Source of the DNA: Flavobacterium sp.
Lineage (GTDB): Bacteria; Bacteroidota; Bacteroidia; Flavobacteriales; Flavobacteriaceae
Assembly: GCF_030146175.1 (NCBI RefSeq)
Contig: NZ_JASLCE010000020.1
Span: 1 to 14,737, forward strand
Direction: 5' to 3'
Length of the DNA stretch: 14,737 nucleotides
Of this stretch, positions 7,710-14,689 are shown piece after piece. The position numbers and the translations under genes are program-made. The notes beneath the pieces were generated by a model. The model had not been told where the DNA came from, ran no database searches, and was given only the letters and a program-made list of their open reading frames with translations. Every line of letters begins with the position of its first letter. Position 1 is the first letter of the stretch.

Positions 7710-9053
7710 TTATATTCCGAGGTAATTACTCGGTGTAATTTGTAAAAGTTCTGCTTTTATCGTATCCGATACGTTTAAAGTCGCGATAAAATTATGGATT
7801 GCCTCTTTGTTGATCACCGTATTGGTACGGGTAAGATCTTTTAATGCTTCATACGGATTCGGGTAGGCTTCACGTCTTAAAATCGTTTGAATGGCTTCGG
7901 CTACTACCGCCCAGTTTTTTTCCAGGTCTTCTTCGAATTTTTCAGCGTTTAAAAGTAATTTGTTTAGTCCTTTTAAAGTCGCTTCAAAACCGATAATTGT
8001 ATGTCCGATTGGTACACCAACATTACGCAACACGGTACTGTCGGTTAAATCGCGTTGCAAACGGGATACTGGTAATTTGGCTGCCAAATGTTCGAAAATG
8101 GCATTGGCAATTCCCAGATTTCCTTCTGAATTTTCAAAATCAATCGGGTTTACTTTATGTGGCATCGCCGAGGAACCAATTTCTCCGGCTTTGATTTTTT
8201 GTTTGAAATACTCCATCGAAACATACGTCCAGATATCGCGATCCAAATCGATCAAAATGGTATTGATGCGTTTTAAAGCGTCGAAAAAAGCGGCAAAATG
8301 ATCGTAATGCTCAATTTGTGTAGTCGGAAAAGAATGGTGTAGTCCTAATGTAGCTTCTACGAAATCGTTTCCGAATTTTCGCCAGTCAACTTTTGGGTAA
8401 GCTACAAAATGGGCATTGTAATTACCGGTGGCACCACCAAATTTGGCGGCAAACGGTACGTTAAATAACAAACGCATTTGTTCTTCCAGACGTTCTACAA
8501 ACACGGCGATTTCTTTGCCCAAGCGGGTAGGGGAAGCCGGTTGTCCGTGTGTACGGGCCAACATCGGAACGTCTTTCCATTCCTGGCTTAATTCTTTAAG
8601 TTTGGCAACTACGCTTATTAACGATGGCAGGTATACTTTTTCAAAAGCGTGCTTGGTCGAAAGCGGAATCGCAGTGTTATTGATATCCTGAGAAGTCAAT
8701 CCGAAGTGGATAAACTCTTTGTATTGTTGTAATCCCAATTTGTCGAAAGCAGCTTTAATAAAGTATTCTACCGCTTTTACATCGTGATTGGTGGTCTTTT
8801 CAGTCTCTTTGATCCAAAGTGCATCTTCTGTCGTAAAATTCTCGTATATCTTTCGCAAATCGGCAAACAGGTTTTTATCCACTCCGGCCAACTGCGGTAA
8901 AGGCAATTCGCAAAGCGCAATAAAATATTCGACTTCTACCAGTACGCGGTATTTGATCAAAGCTTCTTCGGAAAAATATTCGGAAAGGGAAACGGTTTTG
9001 TTTCTATACCGGCCGTCGATAGGCGATATAGCACTAAGTTCAGTTAAATGCAT
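7710..9053 (-). CDS. purB: Adenylosuccinate lyase
   Basis: Acts twice in purine synthesis: it cleaves SAICAR to AICAR plus fumarate, and adenylosuccinate to AMP plus fumarate. The 447 residues are a full-length member of the fumarase/aspartase superfamily. Key segments are the N-terminal SPIDGRYRNKT, HFGLTSQDINNTA (116-128), ARTHGQPASPT with catalytic-acid His169, and the flexible signature loop GSSAMPHKVNPIDFEN with catalytic-base Ser295. The loop residue number is the same as I recall for E. coli PurB. The ATG at 9053 gives the canonical N-terminus. The gene follows sir2 by 67 bp on the same strand. It has its own -7-type element at 9082-9089 but no terminator before it, so read-through from the sigma operon is likely as well. 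A strong terminator follows. Confidence 0.98.
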   Translation of the reverse strand: MHLTELSAISPIDGRYRNKTVSLSEYFSEEALIKYRVLVEVEYFIALCELPLPQLAGVDKNLFADLRKIYENFTTEDALWIKETEKTTNHDVKAVEYFIKAAFDKLGLQQYKEFIHFGLTSQDINNTAIPLSTKHAFEKVYLPSLISVVAKLKELSQEWKDVPMLARTHGQPASPTRLGKEIAVFVERLEEQMRLLFNVPFAAKFGGATGNYNAHFVAYPKVDWRKFGNDFVEATLGLHHSFPTTQIEHYDHFAAFFDALKRINTILIDLDRDIWTYVSMEYFKQKIKAGEIGSSAMPHKVNPIDFENSEGNLGIANAIFEHLAAKLPVSRLQRDLTDSTVLRNVGVPIGHTIIGFEATLKGLNKLLLNAEKFEEDLEKNWAVVAEAIQTILRREAYPNPYEALKDLTRTNTVINKEAIHNFIATLNVSDTIKAELLQITPSNYLGI

Positions 9054-9081
9054 TTGTTGTTGTGTTATTTTCTAATAATCG

Positions 9082-9089
9082 CAAAGATA
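9082..9089 (-). promoter_or_regulatory. purB promoter -7 element
   Basis: On the - strand TATCTTTG is an exact TAnnTTTG match, 28 bp upstream of the purB ATG, which predicts a leader of about 20 nt. A well-spaced -33 element is not obvious: TTTG lies only 10 bp upstream, and the next TTG is about 26 bp away, beside the sir2 stop codon. Confidence 0.5.
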
Positions 9090-9120
9090 AGGTTTTACCC
9101 AAACTTCTGGAAATACAATT

Positions 9121-9828
9121 TTAAATCTTTTCCGGTTGGGCACTAAGCTGCTGTCGTAGTTGTTCCATTCCTTCGGAAGCGGATAAGGCTATGGCTTTAA
9201 ACGGATTGTTCACATTGTAAATTTGGGCCGGTTTGGGGTCGATATAATACACCGGGGTTGTATGTCGGGTATAATCGATTAATCCGGCGGCCGGATAAAC
9301 CTGTAGCGACGTTCCGATAATCAGAAAAATATCGGCTGTCTGAACAAGCGCGATCGCTTCATCCATTGCAGGTACGGCTTCTCCAAACCAAACGATATGC
9401 GGTCGTAACTGGTGTCCGTTGCTGTCGTTGTCGCCCAAGTGAAGATCGGTTTTCCAGTCGAGAATAGTATCGGTGTCAACAGTGCTGCGTACCTTGAGTA
9501 GTTCGCCGTGTAAGTGTAAAACGTTGCGACTACCGGCTCTTTCGTGTAAGTCGTCTACATTTTGAGTGATTATGTGTAGGTCGAATTCGGCTTCCATTTC
9601 AGCCAGAATCCGGTGGGCATTGTTGGGCTGTACTTCAAAAAGCTGTGCTCTTCTTTTGTTGTAAAAATCCAATACCAATGCTTTATTTTTGGCCCATCCT
9701 TCCGGACTGGCAACATCTTCAATATTGTAACCTTCCCATAATCCGTCGGCATCGCGGAAGGTTTTAATACCGCTTTCCGCGCTGATTCCGGCTCCGGAAA
9801 GAACGACTAATTTTTTCTTTAAGGTCAT
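9121..9828 (-). CDS. Sir2-family NAD+-dependent protein deacylase, cysteine-free
   Basis: Removes acyl groups from lysine, consuming NAD+ and releasing nicotinamide and O-acyl-ADP-ribose; cytosolic. The 235 residues hold the sirtuin motifs in order: NAD-binding SGAGISAESGI (11-21), TFRDADGLW, TQNVDDLHERAG (88-99), HLHGE with catalytic His107, HIVWFGE (144-150) and IGTSLQVYPA. FYNKRR places Tyr56 and Arg59 in the Y-x-x-R arrangement that marks class III (SIRT5/CobB-like) sirtuins and favours negatively charged acyls such as succinyl, so desuccinylase activity is a fair inference. The stretch between 108 and 143, where CobB-type enzymes carry four zinc-binding cysteines, has none; I see no cysteine in the whole protein. 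It starts 4 bp after the anti-sigma stop, so it is in the sigma operon. Confidence 0.93.
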   Translation of the reverse strand: MTLKKKLVVLSGAGISAESGIKTFRDADGLWEGYNIEDVASPEGWAKNKALVLDFYNKRRAQLFEVQPNNAHRILAEMEAEFDLHIITQNVDDLHERAGSRNVLHLHGELLKVRSTVDTDTILDWKTDLHLGDNDSNGHQLRPHIVWFGEAVPAMDEAIALVQTADIFLIIGTSLQVYPAAGLIDYTRHTTPVYYIDPKPAQIYNVNNPFKAIALSASEGMEQLRQQLSAQPEKI

Positions 9829-9832
9829 TAAT

Positions 9833-10618
9833 TTATACTTTTCCTAAGGTATATAATTGCTCTAAAGTAGGTGCGGCACTACCTCCGGCTGGTTCCAGTG
9901 TGATACCAAATCCTTCGGCATCGGTAGCGTTGTCGACTTTAAATATTCTGGATTTCCCGATTTCCGTTTTTTCCAGTAATCCAATACTTGTTGGAGTGAG
10001 CGGATCCATTTTTAATGACCATACCTGATACACATGTCCTTTAGGTGGTTCCGGTAATCCGGATGCATCTACATATACTGAATGATCATTCTGATTCCAG
10101 TATATTTTGGCTTTGGCTTCCGGAGCAACCGCCTGACCGGCAAGTGCTACTACTTTATTGTTTTCGTCTTTAAAGAGGTTAAGTAAAGTTTCATTGTTTT
10201 TATTTTGCTCTTCTAAGGTGACAACCGATTTTTGTAAATCCTGATTCTTTTCTTTGCTATCTTTAAGCAGAATATCGTTTTGGTTCATCTGGAAATACAG
10301 GAAGCCGGCTCCTAATAATAATAGGAACGATGCTGCCCAACCCAAATAGGCCGATTTGTTGGATTTCGGTTGCATCGTTACTACGCTCGTTTCTCTCTCG
10401 AGTAATGCTTTTCGGATGGTATTGAATGTCTCCAGGGACAAATTCGGTGCGACGCTATACGAAAGGTTAATGATAGCCTTTTCGATGCTTTCGATCTCTT
10501 GTTTTATTTCCGGATATTCATTGGCGTAAACCTGTACTTCTTGGTTTTCCGATTCGGACAGTTTTCCAAAAATATACAGTTCCAGAACTCCGGATTCTAT
10601 GTATTCTCTAGTGTTCAT
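9833..10618 (-). CDS. RskA-like membrane anti-sigma factor
   Basis: A 261-residue single-pass protein. The N-terminal cytoplasmic region (about 1-85) should bind the sigma factor, and a membrane helix spans about 90-109 (YLGWAASFLLLLGAGFLYF). A charged, probably coiled-coil stretch lies at 113-150, and an extracytoplasmic RskA-type domain at about 158-258 contains YVDASGLPEPPKGHVYQVWSLK and FGITLEPAGGS. The HxxxCxxC zinc anti-sigma motif is absent, and there is no cysteine in the protein. The start ATG shares its A with the sigma TAA stop (TAATG), a sign of translational coupling that keeps the two at matched levels. The usual model is that the anti-sigma factor holds the sigma factor at the membrane until an envelope signal triggers release. 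The signal is unknown. Confidence 0.92.
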   Translation of the reverse strand: MNTREYIESGVLELYIFGKLSESENQEVQVYANEYPEIKQEIESIEKAIINLSYSVAPNLSLETFNTIRKALLERETSVVTMQPKSNKSAYLGWAASFLLLLGAGFLYFQMNQNDILLKDSKEKNQDLQKSVVTLEEQNKNNETLLNLFKDENNKVVALAGQAVAPEAKAKIYWNQNDHSVYVDASGLPEPPKGHVYQVWSLKMDPLTPTSIGLLEKTEIGKSRIFKVDNATDAEGFGITLEPAGGSAAPTLEQLYTLGKV

Positions 10619-11148
10619 TATACTCGCAGTAAGTTTCTTAATTCGTTTATACAGTTTCTGTTTTGTGTTTTAACCGTTCCCAAAGGAATTTCCAGTGTTT
10701 CGGAAACTTCCTGTTGTGTATAGCCTTTAAAAAATAAGAGGTCAATCAGCTGTATACATTTGGGTTTTAGTTTTTTTACAAATTCCTGAATTCCAATCGT
10801 ATCGATCTTGTTCATGGTTCTTGCATTGTCATCGAGTATATGTACGAAATTGTCAGAAGATAAGTTTTTCTGATTATTGTTAAAGTTTTTAGAACGTAAC
10901 CGATCGATAGCGCTGTTGCGGGCAATATTGAGAAGCCAGGTAAAAAAACGACCTTTACTTTCGTCGTAAGTATCCAGATTTTTCCAGATTTTAACAAACG
11001 TTTCCTGAAGGATGTCCTCGGATTCTTCCCGGTCTTTTAGCAGGTTATAAATAATACCGTACAGACTTTTGGCATAGCTGTCGTATAAAAGCGTAAAAGC
11101 TTTGTCGTCTTTTTTGTAGATTTGCGCTAGTAATTCTTCTTGTGTCAT
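10618..11148 (-). CDS. ECF-type RNA polymerase sigma factor
   Basis: A 176-residue sigma-70 family protein with only regions 2 and 4. Region 2 (about 20-88) includes the core-binding segment DREESEDILQETFVKIWKN and the promoter-melting segment FTWLLNIARNSAIDRLR. A 30-40 residue linker follows, then region 4 (about 122-172) with the helix-turn-helix GYTQQEVSETLEIPLGTVKT. The length is normal for ECF factors. It heads an apparent operon with its anti-sigma partner (1-base overlap), sir2 and possibly purB. It is likely autoregulated as many ECF operons are, though I cannot identify its recognition site. It diverges from the trmH-type gene across 59 bp. Confidence 0.95.
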   Translation of the reverse strand: MTQEELLAQIYKKDDKAFTLLYDSYAKSLYGIIYNLLKDREESEDILQETFVKIWKNLDTYDESKGRFFTWLLNIARNSAIDRLRSKNFNNNQKNLSSDNFVHILDDNARTMNKIDTIGIQEFVKKLKPKCIQLIDLLFFKGYTQQEVSETLEIPLGTVKTQNRNCINELRNLLRV

Positions 11149-11165
11149 AAGAGTAATTTAACTTC

Positions 11166-11177
11166 ACTAAAGTTAGT
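11166..11177. promoter_or_regulatory. Small inverted repeat and -7-like element in divergent promoter region
   Basis: ACTAA (11166-11170) and TTAGT (11173-11177) form an inverted repeat with a 2-nt spacer, in the 59-bp gap between the sigma gene (-) and the trmH-type gene (+). On the - strand the same bases contain TAACTTTA (11175-11168), a near match to TAnnTTTG about 20 bp from the sigma ATG. No good -33 element is spaced correctly, and I see no clear promoter for the + gene. Confidence 0.3.
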
Positions 11178-11207
11178 AAAGAAATTTAACAAATTCATAT
11201 TTTTTTA

Positions 11208-11888
11208 ATGGAACCGCTTTTTTCCGATATCGCCTATTTAGATTATTTAGAAAATTTTATCACCGAAAACCGTAGCGAAGGCTTTAAACGGGTGTTAGAA
11301 AACCGTACCAAGCACTTTACAGTGGCGGTCGAAGATTTGTACCAATTGCACAATACGAGTGCTGTAATGCGTAGTTGTGAAGTCTTCGGAATACAGGAGT
11401 TACATGTAGTTGAAGAACGTTTTGGTAAAAAAATCGATAAAGAGATCGCGATGGGCGCTCAGAAATGGGTGGATATCAATCGTTTTGATTCCAATCAGGA
11501 TTGTATTGCCAATTTAAAAGAAAGAGGTTATCGGATTATTGCAACCACACCGCATGATAATGATTGTTTGCTGGAGGATTTTGATATTACACAACCGGCG
11601 GCGATTTTTTTCGGAACAGAACGCCTCGGGTTGTCGGATGAAGTCATGCAGCAGGCCGATGGTTTTTTAAAAATTCCGATGGTTGGTTTTACCGAAAGCT
11701 TAAATATTTCGGTATCGGCGGCGATTATTCTGCAAAATATTTCGACGCGATTGCGTAATTCCGACCTGGATTGGAAGCTGTCGGATGCCGAAATGATCGA
11801 AAAACGAATTGACTGGGCTCGGAAATCGATTAAGGATATTGATTATATCACGCGCTTATATCTGGAGAAAAATAAAAAAGAGGACTAA
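11208..11888 (+). CDS. trmH: TrmH-family tRNA (guanosine-2'-O-)-methyltransferase
   Basis: Probably methylates the ribose of G18 in the tRNA D-loop using S-adenosylmethionine. The 226 residues are close to E. coli TrmH (about 229). The SPOUT knot motifs are all present: motif 1 HNTSAVMRSCEVFG with Asn49 and catalytic Arg55; motif 2 FFGTERLGLSDE with Glu138; motif 3 FTESLNISVSAAIIL with Ser164 and Asn166. The spacings N49-R55 and E138-S164-N166 equal those I recall for Thermus TrmH (N35, R41, E124, S150, N152). There is no extra N-terminal substrate-binding domain of the rRNA methyltransferase RlmB type, which favours tRNA. The ATG at 11208 follows a T-rich stretch with no Shine-Dalgarno. The stop codon lies inside the terminator loop. 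Confidence 0.9.
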   Translation: MEPLFSDIAYLDYLENFITENRSEGFKRVLENRTKHFTVAVEDLYQLHNTSAVMRSCEVFGIQELHVVEERFGKKIDKEIAMGAQKWVDINRFDSNQDCIANLKERGYRIIATTPHDNDCLLEDFDITQPAAIFFGTERLGLSDEVMQQADGFLKIPMVGFTESLNISVSAAIILQNISTRLRNSDLDWKLSDAEMIEKRIDWARKSIKDIDYITRLYLEKNKKED

Positions 11889-11903
11889 AAATCCTCTTTT
11901 TTT
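11874..11903. terminator. Bidirectional terminator overlapping the end of trmH
   Basis: AAAAAAGAGGA (11874-11884) pairs with TCCTCTTTTTT (11892-11902) around a 7-nt loop. T's follow on the + strand, and the A-run of the left arm gives the T-tract on the - strand. The left arm encodes the last residues of TrmH and the loop contains its TAA stop. The convergent gene ends only 9 bp away at 11913, so one hairpin serves both. Confidence 0.85.
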
Positions 11904-11912
11904 ATTTTATAC

Positions 11913-12683
11913 TTATTTTTTTCGTTTTAAGATCTTATAATCTTCATAACAGCTACTAATCGCTTCCATGATTTGGAGATCGTTTGCTGTTTTGATAAAG
12001 GTTTCCGAATAATTACAACGTTGTAAGATTTCGTTGATTTCCTTCGGATCGATTCCCAAAAGCGAAGCCAGGGTTTCTTTGTCGAATTTGGAAGCCAAAA
12101 GGTTTTTGACTACATCGTCTTTTTTGATTTCCTTTAACTTGCTCATTTCTTTCGGTTTTTTTCCAAAGAAATTATAGAGTAAATCGGCAGGATTAAAAAG
12201 TGATCCTAAGACGCGGTTAATTTTATTAGGAGAGTGATCGCCGGCTTCATAACCGTATGGTAATCCCGAAATCGGATAACGGAAATTTTCATTTAACGGT
12301 AAAATTTTGGTGTCGACTTCCAGATAACCCGTTAGCTGGTATTTATTGATCACGACTTCCTCCAAAGCATAGGCCTTTTCGGTTAAGCGGATCTTGGTGT
12401 TTTTGTTTTTAATCCAGTCGTTGGTAACCCGTATTTTAATCGATTCAAATCCAATAAAAGAGAAGTGAATCGTGTCGTTAACTTTGGCTTCAATGGTGAA
12501 TTCACCATGTCCGCTGGAAGTGGTTCCTTTAACGGTATTAATGTTAACAATATTGACGTTACTCTTGGGTAATAAAGTCGTAGCGTTCACTACTATACCG
12601 GAAACCGTTGAGGGGGTTTCCGTTTCCTGTGCGTAGGAAGCAAATGTTAGTAGGGTAAATAAAAAAACTGCAAAAAATCTCAT
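11913..12683 (-). CDS. Secreted carboxypeptidase-like regulatory domain protein
   Basis: A 256-residue exported protein. A signal peptide covers about 1-18 (hydrophobic, ending ASYA before QE). A CarboxypepD_reg-like beta-sandwich (about 26-102) has the typical SGIVVNATTLLPKSNVNI opening, GEFTIEA turn and DTIHFSFIGFE strand. It ends in ALEEVVINKY, the linker that precedes the plug in TonB-dependent receptors, but here no plug or barrel follows. Instead there is an uncharacterised C-terminal region (about 118-256), rich in Lys and Asn, with LLGIDPKEINEILQRCNYSE and two cysteines (223, 245). The same domain begins the receptor at 1043-3493, but the two genes are far apart. The role is unknown; periplasmic or surface-attached location is inferred. 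The gene has its own -7-like element and shares the terminator with trmH. Confidence 0.88.
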   Translation of the reverse strand: MRFFAVFLFTLLTFASYAQETETPSTVSGIVVNATTLLPKSNVNIVNINTVKGTTSSGHGEFTIEAKVNDTIHFSFIGFESIKIRVTNDWIKNKNTKIRLTEKAYALEEVVINKYQLTGYLEVDTKILPLNENFRYPISGLPYGYEAGDHSPNKINRVLGSLFNPADLLYNFFGKKPKEMSKLKEIKKDDVVKNLLASKFDKETLASLLGIDPKEINEILQRCNYSETFIKTANDLQIMEAISSCYEDYKILKRKK

Positions 12684-12702
12684 ACGGGTTATTAGATTGG
12701 TC

Positions 12703-12710
12703 TAAAAGTA
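12703..12710 (-). promoter_or_regulatory. Candidate -7 element for the carboxypeptidase-domain gene
   Basis: On the - strand TACTTTTA approximates TAnnTTTG with the last base changed, 19 bp upstream of the ATG at 12683. No convincing TTG lies at -33. It is supported mainly by position in the 78-bp gap. Confidence 0.35.
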
Positions 12711-12740
12711 AGGGATATTTTGCAGTTTTTAAGTTATATT

Positions 12741-12773
12741 AGAAGAAAATTAACAAAAGAATTAGCTTCTTCT
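12741..12773 (-). terminator. Possible weak terminator hairpin of the helicase gene
   Basis: AGAAGAAAATT (12741-12751) can pair with the segment 12760-12773 (AATT, a 3-nt bulge AGC, then TTCTTCT) around an 8-nt loop. The hairpin overlaps the helicase stop codon. No T-run follows on the - strand, so termination would be inefficient and some read-through into the next gene is possible. Confidence 0.3.
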
Positions 12774-14636
12774 AGGGCGTTTTCCGCTGTTGTTGTTCGA
12801 AGAACCTTCGGAACGACGCGGAGAACGGTCTGATCCTGATCTTCTTTCATTTCGTAATGGTCGGTCACCGAAATCATCTTTTCTTTCCGAACGACCACCG
12901 CCAAAACTACGCTCTCTTCTTGGTCCTCTGTCACGATCGCCACCTCTGTCGCGGTCACCACCTCGGGAACGGTTGCGATCACCACCACCGCTACGTCCGT
13001 TATGGTCGCGTCTTCTGTTGTTGGAACCACCGTCGTTTTTAGAAATTTCCACGTTGATTTTACGTCCTTCCAAATGAATGTTGTTTAAAACATCCATTAC
13101 TTTTTCAGCGTATTCAGCATCGGTATTAAAGAATGAGAAACCTTCTTTTACATCCACTTTAAATAAATCGTCACGACCTAATTCTAAAGTGTCACGTAAG
13201 AAGTCTTTCAACGTCATCCAGTCAAAATTATCACGGGAACCGATGTTGATAAAGAAACGTACTGCTCCGTCAGACGGGATACTTCCTGCATCTTCACGAC
13301 GTTCACCAGCATTTTGAGCGGATAAATCACGAGATTTTTTATAGTAATTGATAAAACGGTTGAATTCTACCGAAACCATTTTCTTGATTACTTCCTCTTT
13401 TGTAAGGTCTTTCATTACCTCATAAATAGCTGGAAGGTAGGCATCGATTTCATGGTCAACTTCAACGTCTTTGATTTTATTCGCTAAGTGGAATAACTGA
13501 ATTTCGCAGATTTCAATTCCGGAAGGAATTGGTTTTTCTTCGAATTTCGTTTTGATGATACGTTCGATTTGTGAAATTTTACGCAATTCACTTTTCGTAA
13601 TGATCACCATTGATGTTCCGGATTTTCCGGCACGTCCGGTTCTACCGGAACGGTGTGTATACGTTTCGATTTCGTCCGGTAACTGGTAGTTGATTACGTG
13701 TGTAATATCGTCTACGTCAATACCACGAGCCGCTACGTCGGTAGCAACTAACATTTGGATCTGACGACCACGGAACGATTTCATTACGCCGTCACGTTGT
13801 GCCTGAGAAAGGTCACCGTGTAAAGCGGCAGCATTATATCCGTCTTCGATTAGTTTTTCAGCAACAGCTTGTGTGTCTCTTTTGGTACGACAGAAGACAA
13901 CCGAGAAAATATCCGGGTTAGCATCAGCTAGTCGTTTTAAAGCCGAATAACGGTCGCGGGCATTTACCAGGTAAAATTCGTGCGAAACGTTTTGTGAACC
14001 AGAGTTTTTGTGACCCACTGTAATTTCAAGTGGTTTACGCATAAACTCACGTGCAATACGCGCTACTTCCTGTGGCATGGTTGCCGAAAACAACCAGGTA
14101 CTTTTGTCTTCCGGTGTATCGGATAAAATGGAAGTGATATCATCATAAAATCCCATGTTTAACATTTCGTCGGCTTCGTCAAGAACACAGAAATTAATGT
14201 TCTTAATGTTTACCATTCCTCTGTTAATCATGTCCTGCATTCTTCCTGGAGTGGCCACGATAATCTGTGCGCCTCTTTTTACATCTTTCGCCTGTTCGGT
14301 AATGCTTGCACCACCATAAACGGCTACAGTGTGAATTCCTTTAACGTATTTTGAATATTGTTTAATCTCATTGGTGATCTGTAAACAAAGTTCGCGTGTT
14401 GGCGATAAAATTAATGCCTGAGTTGTTCTGTCCTCAGCGTCAATCTTTTGAATCAGTGGAAAACCAAACGCAGCGGTCTTACCTGTCCCGGTCTGTGCCA
14501 ATGCAACTATGTCTGTGTCTTTTTCCAATAATAGGGGAATCGCCTTTTCCTGTACCTCCGACGGATTTTCAAATCCTAGATCTTTAATCGCCAGCAGTAG
14601 CGATTCATTCAATCCTAATTGTTCAAATTTATTCAT
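12762..14636 (-). CDS. DEAD-box ATP-dependent RNA helicase with DbpA-type RNA-binding domain and RG-rich tail
   Basis: An RNA-remodelling ATPase of the CsdA/DeaD type, probably acting in ribosome assembly or cold adaptation. The 624 residues contain all helicase motifs: Q-motif region FEQLGLNESLLLAIKDLGF (4-22), Walker A AQTGTGKT (47-54), PTREL (79-83), DEAD (153-156), SAT (184-186), VATDVAARGID (297-307) and HRSGRTGR (328-335). A DbpA-type RRM-like domain spans about 458-532. The last 90 residues are a disordered Arg/Gly/Asp/Ser tail with three GGDRxR units (551-556, 559-564, 565-570) whose codons differ, so the repeat is kept at protein level. The tail is expected to bind RNA and may promote condensates. 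It starts at the ATG at 14636 behind a good promoter-like element. Confidence 0.96.
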   Translation of the reverse strand: MNKFEQLGLNESLLLAIKDLGFENPSEVQEKAIPLLLEKDTDIVALAQTGTGKTAAFGFPLIQKIDAEDRTTQALILSPTRELCLQITNEIKQYSKYVKGIHTVAVYGGASITEQAKDVKRGAQIIVATPGRMQDMINRGMVNIKNINFCVLDEADEMLNMGFYDDITSILSDTPEDKSTWLFSATMPQEVARIAREFMRKPLEITVGHKNSGSQNVSHEFYLVNARDRYSALKRLADANPDIFSVVFCRTKRDTQAVAEKLIEDGYNAAALHGDLSQAQRDGVMKSFRGRQIQMLVATDVAARGIDVDDITHVINYQLPDEIETYTHRSGRTGRAGKSGTSMVIITKSELRKISQIERIIKTKFEEKPIPSGIEICEIQLFHLANKIKDVEVDHEIDAYLPAIYEVMKDLTKEEVIKKMVSVEFNRFINYYKKSRDLSAQNAGERREDAGSIPSDGAVRFFINIGSRDNFDWMTLKDFLRDTLELGRDDLFKVDVKEGFSFFNTDAEYAEKVMDVLNNIHLEGRKINVEISKNDGGSNNRRRDHNGRSGGGDRNRSRGGDRDRGGDRDRGPRRERSFGGGRSERKDDFGDRPLRNERRSGSDRSPRRSEGSSNNNSGKRPRRS

Positions 14637-14657
14637 TCGTTATTTTTAAATTGGGGG

Positions 14658-14689
14658 CAAAGTTACTGTAAATTAACGAGATATGCTAA
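14658..14689 (-). promoter_or_regulatory. Helicase promoter (Bacteroidota type)
   Basis: On the - strand TAACTTTG (14665-14658) matches TAnnTTTG exactly, and TTAG (14689-14686), a one-off version of the TTTG -33 element, is 20 bp upstream. The element is 21 bp from the ATG, so the leader would be only about 15 nt. That leaves no room for a long cold-shock-type 5' UTR. The remaining sequence to the window end holds nothing I can identify. Confidence 0.6.

Noticed and set aside
7891..9075. + strand open frames opposite purB
   Set aside because: Antisense to a full-length enzyme with all motifs; products are Ser/Lys-rich without recognisable features.
12734..13030. 98-residue - strand open frame inside the helicase 3' end
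   Set aside because: It is a frame-shifted reading of the repetitive Arg/Gly/Asp codons of the helicase tail, and its Val/Thr/Glu-rich low-complexity product fits no family.
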